Shown one piece after another: positions 1-8,729 of a DNA stretch of 64,000 bases. The DNA lies in contig NZ_WEIO01000002.1 of the NCBI RefSeq assembly GCF_009183655.1, positions 124,001-188,000 on the forward strand, in the 5' to 3' direction. The stretch's first letter is position 1. Each line of letters begins with the position of its first letter. Below the pieces are notes generated by a model. The model had not been told where the DNA came from. It did no database searches and saw nothing but the letters and a program-made list of their open reading frames with translations. Origin of the DNA: Bacillus aerolatus. GTDB lineage: Bacteria; Bacillota; Bacilli; Bacillales; Domibacillaceae. The translations under genes were made by a program, and so were the position numbers.

Positions 1-2
1 GT

Positions 3-554
3 AAGGCAGGAACGGGAAAAACGTTGCTTGCCCTGGCAGCAGGTCTTTTGCAGACAGAAGACTTACAGCTGTTTAAAAAATTGCTTGTGGCGCGTCCGAT
101 TGTTCCAGTCGGCAAGGACATTGGCTATTTGCCAGGTGAAAAACAGGAAAAATTACGGCCGTGGATTCAGCCTATTTATGATAACCTAGAGTATTTATTT
201 AATACGAAAAAACCAGGAGAAATCGACCAAATTTTAGCGGGACTCCATTCCGTGGAAGTAGAAGCCCTCACTTATATAAGGGGAAGAAGCATACCTGAGC
301 AGTATATCATCATTGATGAAGCGCAAAATTTAACGAAGCATGAAGTGAAAACCATTTTAACGAGAGTCGGAGAAAAGAGCAAAATTGTGCTAATGGGCGA
401 TACGGCTCAAATTGACCATCCGTATTTGGATGAATACAATAACGGCTTAACTTATGTGATTGAAAAGTTTAAAGATCAAGCAGTGTCAGGTCATATAAAA
501 TTAATGAAAGGGGAACGATCGGGACTCGCGCAGCTAGCCGCTGATATTTTATAA
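3..554 (+). CDS. ylaK: PhoH-family ATPase (YlaK-like), 3' part only
   Basis: The gene enters from the left edge; the reading frame is open from base 3. The first residues, KAGTGKTLLAL, are the Walker A loop of a PhoH-type P-loop ATPase, and IIIDEAQN about 100 residues later is the Walker B segment. In the full-length YlaK/PhoH2 family an N-terminal PIN ribonuclease domain precedes this ATPase, giving a protein of about 440 residues; that half lies outside the window. Family members are proposed RNA helicase/nuclease proteins; the cellular role is poorly defined. Assignment to YlaK rather than another PhoH paralogue rests on the following genes (ylaL, ylaN, ftsW), which match the B. subtilis order. 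The gene ends at a clear intrinsic terminator. Confidence 0.85.
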   Translation, partial: KAGTGKTLLALAAGLLQTEDLQLFKKLLVARPIVPVGKDIGYLPGEKQEKLRPWIQPIYDNLEYLFNTKKPGEIDQILAGLHSVEVEALTYIRGRSIPEQYIIIDEAQNLTKHEVKTILTRVGEKSKIVLMGDTAQIDHPYLDEYNNGLTYVIEKFKDQAVSGHIKLMKGERSGLAQLAADIL

Positions 555-570
555 TTCCTTTTAAACAAAA

Positions 571-597
571 AAGGAGCAGATCAATTGCTCCTTTTTG
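571..597. terminator. Bidirectional terminator between ylaK and ylaL
   Basis: An 8-bp stem (AAGGAGCA / TGCTCCTT) is flanked by an A-run on the left and a T-run on the right. It therefore serves the rightward phoH-like gene and also the leftward ylaL, which ends 28 bases beyond it. Confidence 0.8.
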
Positions 598-624
598 CTG
601 CATGTGCGCTCGGCCAAAATGCGC

Positions 625-1125
625 TTATTCAATTCGAAATGCTTTTACTCGCTGGATTGGTTCGTTTCGGTTTGATCCGTCTTTAAAAAGAACGTGCACC
701 GGCCCGTCTTCACGGAGCGGCTTACCTTCCTTGGAAAAAGCGAGAATGATTTCGTGCGCCCGCTCCACTGGCAGCTTTACTTCTTCGCCGGCTGTTTCAA
801 TAACGACGAATTGGGCAGCCGGATCGGGCTCGGCATTTTTCAAAAACGGTTCAAAAGGAATGCCGAATGTGCCGGTCAACACTTTTTCTTTTTCAAATTT
901 TTTTTCTGACTTAATCGTCGGCGGAAACACAGCTCCTTCACGGATTTCTTTATCCCAGAACTTGGAGATGTTTTTTGTGTATTCTTCTTCTGCGGACAAG
1001 CCACTGCTTTCTTTCGTATCAAAGTATGTATTTAAGTCAATCCGCCGGTCATCAAAAATCCAGACACCCGGATCAAGTGTAACTGGAAATTTTACATTTC
1101 CTTTAATTGGCATAATATTTTCCAT
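625..1125 (-). CDS. ylaL: YlaL-like conserved protein
   Basis: A 166-residue soluble acidic protein without signal peptide or membrane segment. The N-terminal part (about residues 8-30: KGNVKFPVTLDPGVWIFDDR) resembles what I recall of YlaL proteins, and the position between the phoH-like gene and ylaN fits ylaL. The biochemical function is not established. The ATG is preceded by GGGAGAG at a 7-base spacing. It is transcribed away from ylaN and has its own sigma-A promoter match. The glutaminase gene ylaM, which neighbours ylaN in B. subtilis, is absent. Confidence 0.7.
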   Translation of the reverse strand: MENIMPIKGNVKFPVTLDPGVWIFDDRRIDLNTYFDTKESSGLSAEEEYTKNISKFWDKEIREGAVFPPTIKSEKKFEKEKVLTGTFGIPFEPFLKNAEPDPAAQFVVIETAGEEVKLPVERAHEIILAFSKEGKPLREDGPVHVLFKDGSNRNEPIQRVKAFRIE

Positions 1126-1163
1126 CGGGTTCTCTCCCTTGTGTAAATTGAAGATTCATGTAA

Positions 1164-1192
1164 AGTATAACGCTAGAATTCCCTCTTGTCAG
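1164..1192 (-). promoter_or_regulatory. Sigma-A promoter for ylaL
   Basis: Read leftward, CTGACA and TATACT are separated by 17 bases, each one base from consensus. The -10 lies about 40 bases before the ylaL start. Confidence 0.65.
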
Positions 1193-1211
1193 GAGACAAA
1201 TACGAAATTCC

Positions 1212-1240
1212 TTGCAAATTAGTCATATTAACGATAAAAT
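1212..1240 (+). promoter_or_regulatory. Sigma-A-like promoter for ylaN
   Basis: TTGCAA and TAAAAT are 17 bases apart (four and five of six consensus bases). The site lies 48 bases before the ylaN start and is back to back with the ylaL promoter. Confidence 0.5.
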
Positions 1241-1287
1241 TTTATAAGATAAAGTCAATTTATTGTGCTGAACAGGGGGAGTTAGAT

Positions 1288-1569
1288 ATGGCATCTGAAT
1301 TAAAAGTCAATCACAGGGAAAAAGCCTACTCTCTATTAGAAGCAGACGCAGAAAAAATTTTGCGCCTTATAAAGGTTCAAATGGACAACTTAACGATGCC
1401 CCAGTGTCCTCTTTATGAAGAGGTGCTGGATACTCAGATGTTTGGCTTATCCCGTGAAATAGATTTTGCAATTCGTTTAGGACTGGTCGATGAAAGAGAT
1501 GGAAAAGAACTGATTGATTCGCTTGAACGGGAACTTTCAGCTCTCCATGAAGCATCCACTCAAAAATAA
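1288..1569 (+). CDS. ylaN: YlaN (UPF0358), iron-homeostasis protein
   Basis: A 93-residue soluble protein beginning [20 protein letters not shown], typical in length and sequence of the YlaN/UPF0358 family of Bacilli. In B. subtilis and Staphylococcus aureus the family is linked to iron homeostasis through the repressor Fur, and ylaN is conditionally essential; that is literature knowledge, not visible here. I chose the ATG behind CAGGGGGA (8 bases); an upstream in-frame start would add about 34 residues reading through the promoter region and is unlikely. It is monocistronic, between its own promoter and a strong terminator. Confidence 0.88.
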   Translation: MASELKVNHREKAYSLLEADAEKILRLIKVQMDNLTMPQCPLYEEVLDTQMFGLSREIDFAIRLGLVDERDGKELIDSLERELSALHEASTQK

Positions 1570-1574
1570 ACGGC

Positions 1575-1615
1575 AAAAAACTCAAACACCTTATATTGAT
1601 GTTTGAGTTTTTTTT
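1575..1615 (+). terminator. Intrinsic terminator after ylaN
   Basis: The inverted repeat AAAAAACTCAAACA / TGTTTGAGTTTTTT with a run of eight T follows six bases after the ylaN stop. Confidence 0.88.
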
Positions 1616-1679
1616 ACATAAAAGGGCTACCTTTAAAAAGCCAAACATGCAATAAGAAGTGAGAGATAGGAAGATTATT

Positions 1680-2831
1680 ATGTGGAAAAAAGTGATAAAG
1701 TCTTACGATTATTCACTCATAGCAGCCTTTTTTCTTCTCTGCCTGTTTGGGCTGATGATGATTTACAGTGCCAGCTCTGTGACGGCAGTACAGCGCTATG
1801 AAGTGGCAAGTGATTATTTTTATAATAAGCAAAAAATCCATGTAATCATTGCATCGCTGTTTTTTATAGGGGCAGCAATCTTTCCTTATAAAGCTTATAA
1901 GAACAGCAAGTTTCTGTTGATTATTGTTGCAGGGATTGCCGGATTGCTTGGTATGCTGATGTTTTTCGGCACAATTTCGAACAATGCAAGAAGCTGGATC
2001 CGTCTCGGGGGAGCTTCTTTACAGCCATCGGAATTCGCCAAGCTCGTCATTATCATCTACATGTCAGCTATTTACGCAAAAAAGCAAAAATATATTAATT
2101 CGTTTAACAAAGGGGTTACCCCGCCGGTTATTTTATTAGTTCTATTATGCATGTTAATTGCTGCTGAGCCGGATTTCGGTACAGCGTTTATTATCTTTCT
2201 AATAGGGTGCACGATTATTGTTTCTTCCGGCATGAAATTTAAAAGCATGTGGAAGCTTGTCGTGCTTGGCATGATGATCGCATTGATTCTATCACCGCTT
2301 ATTCTTTTCAAGAAAGATCAGATTTTCACAGAAGAAAAGCTCAGCCGTATTACTGGATACCTCGACCCTTTTGAACATGAAAAAGGGGACGGCTATCATT
2401 TAGTCAATTCTTATCTGGCCATTGGTTCAGGGGGAGTAACAGGAACGGGGCTCGGTCAAAGCGTTCAAAAGCTAGGGTATTTACCTGAGCCCCATACAGA
2501 TTTCATTATGGCTGTCATTGCGGAAGAACTGGGCGTATTAGGAGTAGTCATTGTCATTGGAGGATTAAGCTTTATCGTCTTAAAAGGAGTTTATACTTCA
2601 ATTAAATGCAGCGATCCGTTCGGAGCGATGCTTTCGGTCGGCATTTCAAGTATGATTGCCATTCAGTCAAGCATAAACCTTGGCGGAGTGGTCGGTTTGC
2701 TTCCGATTACTGGCGTTACCCTCCCGTTTATCAGCTATGGGGGAACTTCACTCATTTTATTGGCTATTTCACTTGGCATTCTTGTGAACATTTCGATGTT
2801 TGTCAAGTATGAAAAATTGTATAAAAAGTAG
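1680..2831 (+). CDS. ftsW: FtsW, division-septum SEDS glycosyltransferase
   Basis: A 383-residue polytopic membrane protein of the SEDS family, about ten predicted transmembrane helices. FtsW polymerises lipid II into glycan strands at the septum together with a class B penicillin-binding protein (here PBP2B, gene pbpB). Visible hallmarks are MIYSASS near the N-terminus, QPSEFAK at about 115-121, and the loop GYLPEPHTDF with the conserved catalytic Asp near 274. The ATG giving MWKKVIKSYDYS matches the B. subtilis FtsW start and has an AGG-rich ribosome site; an upstream GTG adding seven residues is less likely. Position between ylaN and pycA identifies it as FtsW, separate from the sporulation paralogue SpoVE further on. 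Confidence 0.93.
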   Translation: MWKKVIKSYDYSLIAAFFLLCLFGLMMIYSASSVTAVQRYEVASDYFYNKQKIHVIIASLFFIGAAIFPYKAYKNSKFLLIIVAGIAGLLGMLMFFGTISNNARSWIRLGGASLQPSEFAKLVIIIYMSAIYAKKQKYINSFNKGVTPPVILLVLLCMLIAAEPDFGTAFIIFLIGCTIIVSSGMKFKSMWKLVVLGMMIALILSPLILFKKDQIFTEEKLSRITGYLDPFEHEKGDGYHLVNSYLAIGSGGVTGTGLGQSVQKLGYLPEPHTDFIMAVIAEELGVLGVVIVIGGLSFIVLKGVYTSIKCSDPFGAMLSVGISSMIAIQSSINLGGVVGLLPITGVTLPFISYGGTSLILLAISLGILVNISMFVKYEKLYKK

Positions 2832-2854
2832 CAGCCAACTCAATTAGTAATAAG

Positions 2855-2880
2855 AAGGTTCATTCAAATGAACCTTTTTA
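2855..2880 (+). terminator. Intrinsic terminator after ftsW
   Basis: AAGGTTCATT / AATGAACCTT is a perfect 10-bp inverted repeat followed by a T-rich tract, before the pycA ribosome site. Confidence 0.85.
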
Positions 2881-2915
2881 TATATATTTACTAGCACAAT
2901 AGGGGAGAGATGAAC

Positions 2916-5900
2916 ATGAGAAAAATTAATAAAGTGCTGGTTGCGAACAGGGGCGAAATTGCCATCCGTGTGTTTCGTGCCTGCACAGAGCTGCATATCC
3001 GCACGGTAGCCGTATACTCGAAAGAAGATTCAGGCTCTTATCATCGCTATAAAGCGGATGAAGCTTACCTTGTTGGCGAAGGGAAAAAGCCAATTGATGC
3101 TTATCTTGATATTGAAAATATTATTGAGATTGCTAAACAGGCGGAAGTAGATGCTATTCATCCAGGATATGGATTTTTATCAGAAAACATTGAATTTGCG
3201 AAACGTTGTGAAGAAGAAGGCATTATTTTCATCGGGCCTAAATCCAAGCATTTAGACATGTTTGGTGATAAGGTGAAGGCGAGAATTCAAGCTCAAAATG
3301 CAAATATCCCGGTTATTCCAGGAACAGATGGACCGGTGTCTAACCTTGAAGAAGTCGTCACATTCGGCAGACAGCATGGATTTCCATTAATGATTAAAGC
3401 TGCACTTGGCGGCGGCGGCCGCGGGATGCGGATTGTGAACAGTATAGAAGAAGTGAGAGAAGCGTACGATCGGGCTAAATCAGAAGCAAAAGCCGCTTTT
3501 GGAAACAGCGAAGTATATGTGGAAAAGTTTGTACAAAATCCAAAACATATCGAAGTACAAATTCTCGGTGACCACGAAGGCAACATTGTCCATTTGTTTG
3601 AGCGGGATTGTTCAGTACAGCGCCGCCATCAAAAAGTGGTAGAGGTTGCTCCATGTGTATCATTACCTGAAGATTTGCGCAATGACATTTGTGATGCGGC
3701 CGTTAAGTTGATGAAGAATGTAGATTATTTAAATGCGGGTACGGTGGAATTCCTAGTAGCAGACAATGAATTTTACTTTATCGAAGTAAACCCGCGTGTT
3801 CAAGTAGAGCATACCATTACAGAAATGGTGACCGGAATTGATATTGTTCAGTCACAAATTTTAATTGCTGAAGGCCACTCTTTACATAGTGATAAGGTGG
3901 GCATTCCGAAACAAGAGGATATCACCGTCCACGGATATGCGATTCAATCACGTGTGACAACAGAAGATCCATTAAGCGACTTTATGCCTGACACAGGAAA
4001 AATTATGGCTTACCGCTCTGGCGGCGGGTTCGGAGTTCGGTTAGATGCAGGCAACGGGTTCCAGGGAGCAGTTATTACTCCTTATTATGACTCGCTGCTT
4101 GTAAAAGTGTCCACGCAGGCGATGACGTTTGAACAAGCGGCATCGAAAATGGTGCGGAACTTGCAGGAATTCCGTATTCGCGGCATTAAGACAAATATTC
4201 CTTTCCTGGAAAATGTCATGCGTCATGAAAACTTTATTACCGGAAATTACGATACTTCCTTTATCGATACAACACCGGAGTTGTTTATTTTTTCAAGAAG
4301 AAAAGACCGCGGGACAAAAATGCTTAACTATATTGGCAATGTAACGATTAACGGCTTTCCCGGCATCGAGAAAAAGAAAAAGCCGATATTTGATAAAGCT
4401 TTCGTGCCAAAAGTCAATTCATTACAGCCGGCACCATCAGGGACGAAGCAAATTCTTGACGAAAAAGGAGCGGCTGGGCTTGTCGACTGGGTAAAATCAC
4501 GTCCTGAAGTGCTGCTCACGGATACAACATTCCGCGATGCTCATCAATCATTGCTTGCAACCCGCGTGCGGACAAATGATTTAGCTCGTATTGCAGAGCC
4601 GACTTCAAAACTGCTGCCTGACTTGTTTTCACTAGAAATGTGGGGCGGTGCCACATTTGATGTATCTTACCGCTTTTTGAAAGAAGATCCGTGGAAGCGT
4701 CTCATTAAACTAAGGGAACAAGTGCCGAATGTGTTGTTCCAAATGCTTCTCCGTGCGTCGAATGCGGTTGGCTATACGAATTATCCGGATAATGTCATCC
4801 GTGAATTCGTTGAAAAGTCAGCTGATGCCGGAATCGATGTGTTCCGTATTTTCGACAGTTTGAACTGGATTAAAGGCATGGAAACGGCAATTGATGCCGT
4901 CCGCCAGACTGGAAAGGTTGCTGAAGCGTCTATTTGCTACACAGGAGATATCGAAGACCCGTCACGGACGAAGTATGACATTCAGTACTATAAAGAAATG
5001 GCGAAAGAACTGGAAAATCAAGGTGCGCACATTCTCGGCATTAAAGATATGGCCGGTTTATTAAAGCCTCAAGCTGCTTACCGGTTAATTTCCGAGCTAA
5101 AAGCGACAATAGATATTCCGATTCACCTTCATACGCATGATACGAGCGGCAATGGCATTTACATGTATGCGAAAGCCATTGAAGCGGGCGTAGACATTGT
5201 AGATACAGCCCTAAGCACAATGGCCGGGTTAACTTCACAGCCAAGTGCCAACACGCTTTATTACGCTTTAAAAGGAACAGAACGCGAACCATCTGTCAAT
5301 ATTGACTCGCTTGAGCAGCTTTCACAATACTGGGAAGGTGTCCGCAAATATTATCAAGACTTTGAAAGCGGTATGATCGCTCCGCATACGGAAATTTACA
5401 AGCATGAAATGCCGGGCGGGCAATACAGCAACTTGCAGCAGCAGGCAAAAGCGGTAGGACTCGGCGAACGATGGGAAGAAGTAAAAGATATGTACAGCCG
5501 CGTGAACTTGATGTTTGGCGACATCGTAAAGGTGACACCTTCCTCTAAAGTAGTCGGTGACATGGCACTGTTCATGGTTCAAAATGATTTAACAGAAGAA
5601 GATGTGCTGGCGAAAGGCGATAAAATTGATTTTCCTGATTCGGTCATTGAATTATTTGAAGGCTACTTAGGACAGCCATACGGCGGATTCCCGAAACAGC
5701 TGCAAAAAGTGATCTTAAAAGGTAAAGAGCCGCTTACCGTCCGTCCAGGCGAATTGCTGAAGGATGTCGATTTCGAAGCGCTGCGTGATGAGCTGTTTAA
5801 AGAATTAGGGCGTCAAGTAACGAGCCATGATGTCATTGCTTATGCGTTATACCCGAAAGTTTTCATGGATTATACAAAGACGATCGACCAATTTGGCGAT

Positions 5901-6353
5901 GTATCTGTTCTCGACACGCCGACTTTCTTATACGGAATGAGACTCGGTGAAGAAACAGAAATTGAAATTGAAACAGGGAAAACATTGATTGTTAAGCTCG
6001 TTTCAATTGGACAGCCACAGGCAGACGGCACACGCGTTGTTTACTTCGAATTAAACGGACAGCCGCGTGAAGTCGTCATTAAAGATGAAAGCATTCAATC
6101 ATCCGTTGTGTCGAAAATCAAAGCAGATCCAAAAAATGAAAGTCATCTAGCCGCTACGATGCCTGGTACGGTCATTAAAGTATTGGCCGAAAAAGGGGAA
6201 AAAGTCGTGCAAGGCGATCATTTAATGATCACAGAAGCGATGAAAATGGAAACGACTGTACAAGCACCATTTTCCGGCACAATCAAAAATATTCACGTTC
6301 AAAACGGCGAGGCCATCTCAACAGGTGACTTGCTGATAGAATTGGAAAGATAA
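2916..6353 (+). CDS. pycA: Pyruvate carboxylase
   Basis: A 1145-residue biotin-dependent enzyme making oxaloacetate from pyruvate and bicarbonate with ATP, the main anaplerotic reaction of Bacillus. Domain order is biotin carboxylase (about 1-450, with the ATP-grasp glycine loop LGGGGRGMRIV), carboxyltransferase (about 530-830, opening with TDTTFRDAHQSLLATR), a conserved linker, and the C-terminal biotinyl domain. The biotin-accepting lysine is in EAMKMET, about 36 residues from the end (near Lys1110). Length and sequence are close to B. subtilis PycA along the whole protein. Two ATGs lie six bases apart; the second has an 8-base spacing from AGGGGAGA and is preferred. Monocistronic, with a terminator shared with the converging ctaA. 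Confidence 0.97.
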   Translation: MRKINKVLVANRGEIAIRVFRACTELHIRTVAVYSKEDSGSYHRYKADEAYLVGEGKKPIDAYLDIENIIEIAKQAEVDAIHPGYGFLSENIEFAKRCEEEGIIFIGPKSKHLDMFGDKVKARIQAQNANIPVIPGTDGPVSNLEEVVTFGRQHGFPLMIKAALGGGGRGMRIVNSIEEVREAYDRAKSEAKAAFGNSEVYVEKFVQNPKHIEVQILGDHEGNIVHLFERDCSVQRRHQKVVEVAPCVSLPEDLRNDICDAAVKLMKNVDYLNAGTVEFLVADNEFYFIEVNPRVQVEHTITEMVTGIDIVQSQILIAEGHSLHSDKVGIPKQEDITVHGYAIQSRVTTEDPLSDFMPDTGKIMAYRSGGGFGVRLDAGNGFQGAVITPYYDSLLVKVSTQAMTFEQAASKMVRNLQEFRIRGIKTNIPFLENVMRHENFITGNYDTSFIDTTPELFIFSRRKDRGTKMLNYIGNVTINGFPGIEKKKKPIFDKAFVPKVNSLQPAPSGTKQILDEKGAAGLVDWVKSRPEVLLTDTTFRDAHQSLLATRVRTNDLARIAEPTSKLLPDLFSLEMWGGATFDVSYRFLKEDPWKRLIKLREQVPNVLFQMLLRASNAVGYTNYPDNVIREFVEKSADAGIDVFRIFDSLNWIKGMETAIDAVRQTGKVAEASICYTGDIEDPSRTKYDIQYYKEMAKELENQGAHILGIKDMAGLLKPQAAYRLISELKATIDIPIHLHTHDTSGNGIYMYAKAIEAGVDIVDTALSTMAGLTSQPSANTLYYALKGTEREPSVNIDSLEQLSQYWEGVRKYYQDFESGMIAPHTEIYKHEMPGGQYSNLQQQAKAVGLGERWEEVKDMYSRVNLMFGDIVKVTPSSKVVGDMALFMVQNDLTEEDVLAKGDKIDFPDSVIELFEGYLGQPYGGFPKQLQKVILKGKEPLTVRPGELLKDVDFEALRDELFKELGRQVTSHDVIAYALYPKVFMDYTKTIDQFGDVSVLDTPTFLYGMRLGEETEIEIETGKTLIVKLVSIGQPQADGTRVVYFELNGQPREVVIKDESIQSSVVSKIKADPKNESHLAATMPGTVIKVLAEKGEKVVQGDHLMITEAMKMETTVQAPFSGTIKNIHVQNGEAISTGDLLIELER

Positions 6354-6383
6354 AAAGAAGCAGGCATGTGCCTGCTTCTTTTT
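6352..6383. terminator. Bidirectional terminator between pycA and ctaA
   Basis: A perfect 15-bp inverted repeat (AAAAAGAAGCAGGCA and complement) with a 2-base centre lies between the converging stop codons. Flanking A- and T-runs make it work in both directions. Confidence 0.9.
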
Positions 6384-6390
6384 ATCTGCT

Positions 6391-7317
6391 TTATGAAACT
6401 TTCGAAATGTTTTTCTCGTTCATTTTGCTTCTGGAAATAAGGAGAATGAAATAACATAGTAAGCCGAACAAGCAAGAAATAAATAATGCATGTGCCAGCG
6501 CTACGTAAAGGTTGAGTTTTGTGAAAATAACAATGGCACCCGAAGTCACCTGCAGGGAAACGAGTGTGAGCGCAACGATCCATCCCCAGAAAATAACTCG
6601 TTGATGTTTATAGTTTTTTATCGCAAGAACCGTGATATATAAGATCCAGATAAAGATTAATCCAGCTGCGAGGCGGTGGCCCATTTGAATCCATTGATAC
6701 GTATTCAGCGAAAGGCCGGGATTGCTGTTCACACAAAACGGCCAATCCGGGCAAGTTAAACTGGCATTCGTATGCCGTACAAGAGCACCTGTATAAACGA
6801 CTACATAACTATAAAGTGTCACGCCTATTGTATGCCATTTCATCCGTTTGTCTATAACTAGCGAAGATGCATCAAATTTTTGATCCACTTCAAAGATCAA
6901 AAGCGTCAACAGCAGCACAGCTGCAAACGAGATAAGCGAGATGCCGAAGTGCAAAGCGAGCACAAAATCGTTTTGGCCCCAGACAACAGCCGCTGCCCCG
7001 ATCAAAGCCTGGGCCACTAAAAAGAAAACGGATAATATTGCTAAAAATTTCGTTTCCCGCTTATGGCCGATCGTCCGCCAGGCTAGAATGGATAAAGCCA
7101 GCAAAAGCAAGCCGACACCGCCGGAGACAACACGGTGGGATAGTTCAATAATTGTTTCAACTGTAATATTATCTGGAATTAACTGTCCGTGGCAAAGCGG
7201 CCAATCATTCCCGCACCCGAGACCGGAGTCGGTTTTTGTCACTAAGGCACCGCCCAGCAGAACGAGAAGCATGCCGAATGTTGTCAAAACCGCCAGCCAT
7301 TTTAAAGAGCGTTGCAT
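6391..7317 (-). CDS. ctaA: Heme A synthase
   Basis: A 308-residue protein with eight predicted transmembrane helices that oxidises the C8 methyl of heme O to make heme A for the caa3/aa3 oxidases. Key residues are present: the extracellular cysteine pair in [13 protein letters not shown] (Cys35 and Cys42), the conserved Glu58 and heme ligand His61 in IELSHR, and a second-half cysteine pair in [11 protein letters not shown] chose the ATG with TAGGTG six bases upstream; an in-frame GTG nine bases earlier overlaps that ribosome site. As in B. subtilis the gene is divergent from ctaB across a roughly 415-base control region. Confidence 0.95.
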   Translation of the reverse strand: MQRSLKWLAVLTTFGMLLVLLGGALVTKTDSGLGCGNDWPLCHGQLIPDNITVETIIELSHRVVSGGVGLLLLALSILAWRTIGHKRETKFLAILSVFFLVAQALIGAAAVVWGQNDFVLALHFGISLISFAAVLLLTLLIFEVDQKFDASSLVIDKRMKWHTIGVTLYSYVVVYTGALVRHTNASLTCPDWPFCVNSNPGLSLNTYQWIQMGHRLAAGLIFIWILYITVLAIKNYKHQRVIFWGWIVALTLVSLQVTSGAIVIFTKLNLYVALAHALFISCLFGLLCYFILLISRSKMNEKNISKVS

Positions 7318-7732
7318 GTTTTTCACCTACTTATATATATTGCAAAGAGTTGACCGTAAAAGAATTCACCTCCTCGATAATACAGAAGATGAGAGTAAAA
7401 GACAACTTGTAAAATTATGTGGAAATGTTATGCTAATATGTAGAAGCCACCCACGTGTTTGTTTCTTCACAGGCCTTGCTGGACAAGCTTTTAGCAGCCT
7501 TGCTTTTATTATCCTATAAAACCAAATCGATAGGAATAGCACCTGCTCAGCGGTCACAAATTCGACATAATTAGTTCATTATGTGTTCACAAAAAAACAG
7601 GCTGATATGATTTAATATGGAATGAACAGCCGTTTTCAGAGTGTGATGAGCGGTTTGGTACAGGAGAACAAAGCTTTATCATTTAACTTAAAAAACAGAC
7701 CGTTTGTTTTTTAATGAGAGGGGGGGAAAAAG
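7318..7732. other. Divergent ctaA-ctaB intergenic control region
   Basis: About 415 bases without a credible gene. It must hold the leftward ctaA promoter and the promoter for ctaB. I see two ResD-like boxes (listed separately) and AT-rich stretches, but no -35/-10 pair convincing enough to assign. The short open frames here lack ribosome sites. Confidence 0.6.
7552..7593 (-). promoter_or_regulatory. Pair of ResD-like boxes upstream of ctaA/ctaB
   Basis: On the minus strand TTTGTGAAC (7585-7593) and TTTGTGACC (7552-7560) lie 33 bases apart. Each is close to the TTTGTGAAT consensus of the redox response regulator ResD, which activates ctaA in B. subtilis. The pairing and position are suggestive; the motif is short and AT-rich, so chance matches are possible. 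Confidence 0.4.
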
Positions 7733-8641
7733 GTGTCACGTGCCGCAACTACAATGGAAAAAAACAATCTTCCAGAAACGACAGCTATGAAAGATTTCCT
7801 TGCTTTAATCAAAATAGGGATTGTTAATTCCAACTTGATTACCATTTTCACGGGACTGTGGCTGGCTATTGTTTTTAACGGCCTGCACTTTCTATCTCAG
7901 CTGGATACGATTTTCTTTACACTGCTCGGATCATCTCTAATTATTGCGGGGTCTGCCAGTTTAAATAACTTCATCGACCGGGATATTGACCCGCTAATGG
8001 AGAGAACGAAAGGGCGCCCAACAGTTACAGGGAAAATAAGTTACCCGAAAGTAATGGCGATCAGCCTAGCATTCATAGGTATCGGAACAGCCTTTTTATT
8101 TTTCACAACATTTACAGCCGGCATCATTGGCTTGATTGGAGTATTCAGTTATGTCGTGCTTTATTCCATGTGGTCTAAGCGCCGACATGTCAGCAATACA
8201 GTAGTTGGGAGCATTTCCGGTGCTGTGCCGCCGTTAATTGGCTGGGCAGCGATTGATCCCAACCTGGACATTATCGCCTGGATGTTGTTTTTAATCATGT
8301 TCATCTGGCAGCCGCCGCATTTTTATGCGCTGGCAATGAGACGTTGTGAAGAATACAGAGCCGCCGAGATTCCTATGCTTCCGGTAGTGAAAGGGTTTGC
8401 AGTTACGAAGCGTCATATGGTTATTTGGGTGCTCGCTCTTTTGCCGCTTCCGTTTTTTATGACATCACTTGGCACAGCCTTCGTTATTTTAGCAACAGTT
8501 TTAAATATAGGGTGGCTCGTTCTGGGATTATCTGGATATAAAATGAAGGATGATCTCAAGTGGGCAAAGCTGATGTTTATTTATTCACTGCAGTACTTAA
8601 CTGTCCTGTTTGTAGCGATGGTTATTTTTACTGTAATTTAA
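7733..8641 (+). CDS. ctaB: Protoheme IX farnesyltransferase (heme O synthase)
   Basis: A 302-residue UbiA-family membrane prenyltransferase that farnesylates protoheme to heme O, the substrate of CtaA. The first Mg-prenyl-diphosphate motif is [19 protein letters not shown] (Asn78, Asp82, Asp86 region), and about nine membrane helices are apparent. It starts at GTG behind GAGAGGGGGG with a 6-7 base spacing. It is the first gene of a rightward set that continues with the oxidase structural genes ctaC-ctaF; the 88-base gap to ctaC shows no clear terminator. Confidence 0.95.
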   Translation: MSRAATTMEKNNLPETTAMKDFLALIKIGIVNSNLITIFTGLWLAIVFNGLHFLSQLDTIFFTLLGSSLIIAGSASLNNFIDRDIDPLMERTKGRPTVTGKISYPKVMAISLAFIGIGTAFLFFTTFTAGIIGLIGVFSYVVLYSMWSKRRHVSNTVVGSISGAVPPLIGWAAIDPNLDIIAWMLFLIMFIWQPPHFYALAMRRCEEYRAAEIPMLPVVKGFAVTKRHMVIWVLALLPLPFFMTSLGTAFVILATVLNIGWLVLGLSGYKMKDDLKWAKLMFIYSLQYLTVLFVAMVIFTVI

Positions 8642-8729
8642 TTCACAGGAATTCTTTCTTGTTAAAGAAATCCACATATACGCTCAATTTGCAGCAGAAA
8701 TTCATAAGAAAGAGGGGTTTAATTAAGCT

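Noticed and set aside
602-1222. 206-codon plus-strand frame opposite ylaL
   Set aside because: It is the antisense shadow of ylaL, which has family similarity, a ribosome site and a promoter; the plus frame has none.
6941-7519. 192-codon plus-strand frame opposite ctaA and into the ctaA-ctaB gap
   Set aside because: It overlaps conserved ctaA codons and its product has no recognisable features.
7440-7520. Imperfect palindrome around GCCTTGCTGG in the ctaA-ctaB gap
   Set aside because: Pairing is short and interrupted, no T-tract or known motif; no function assigned.
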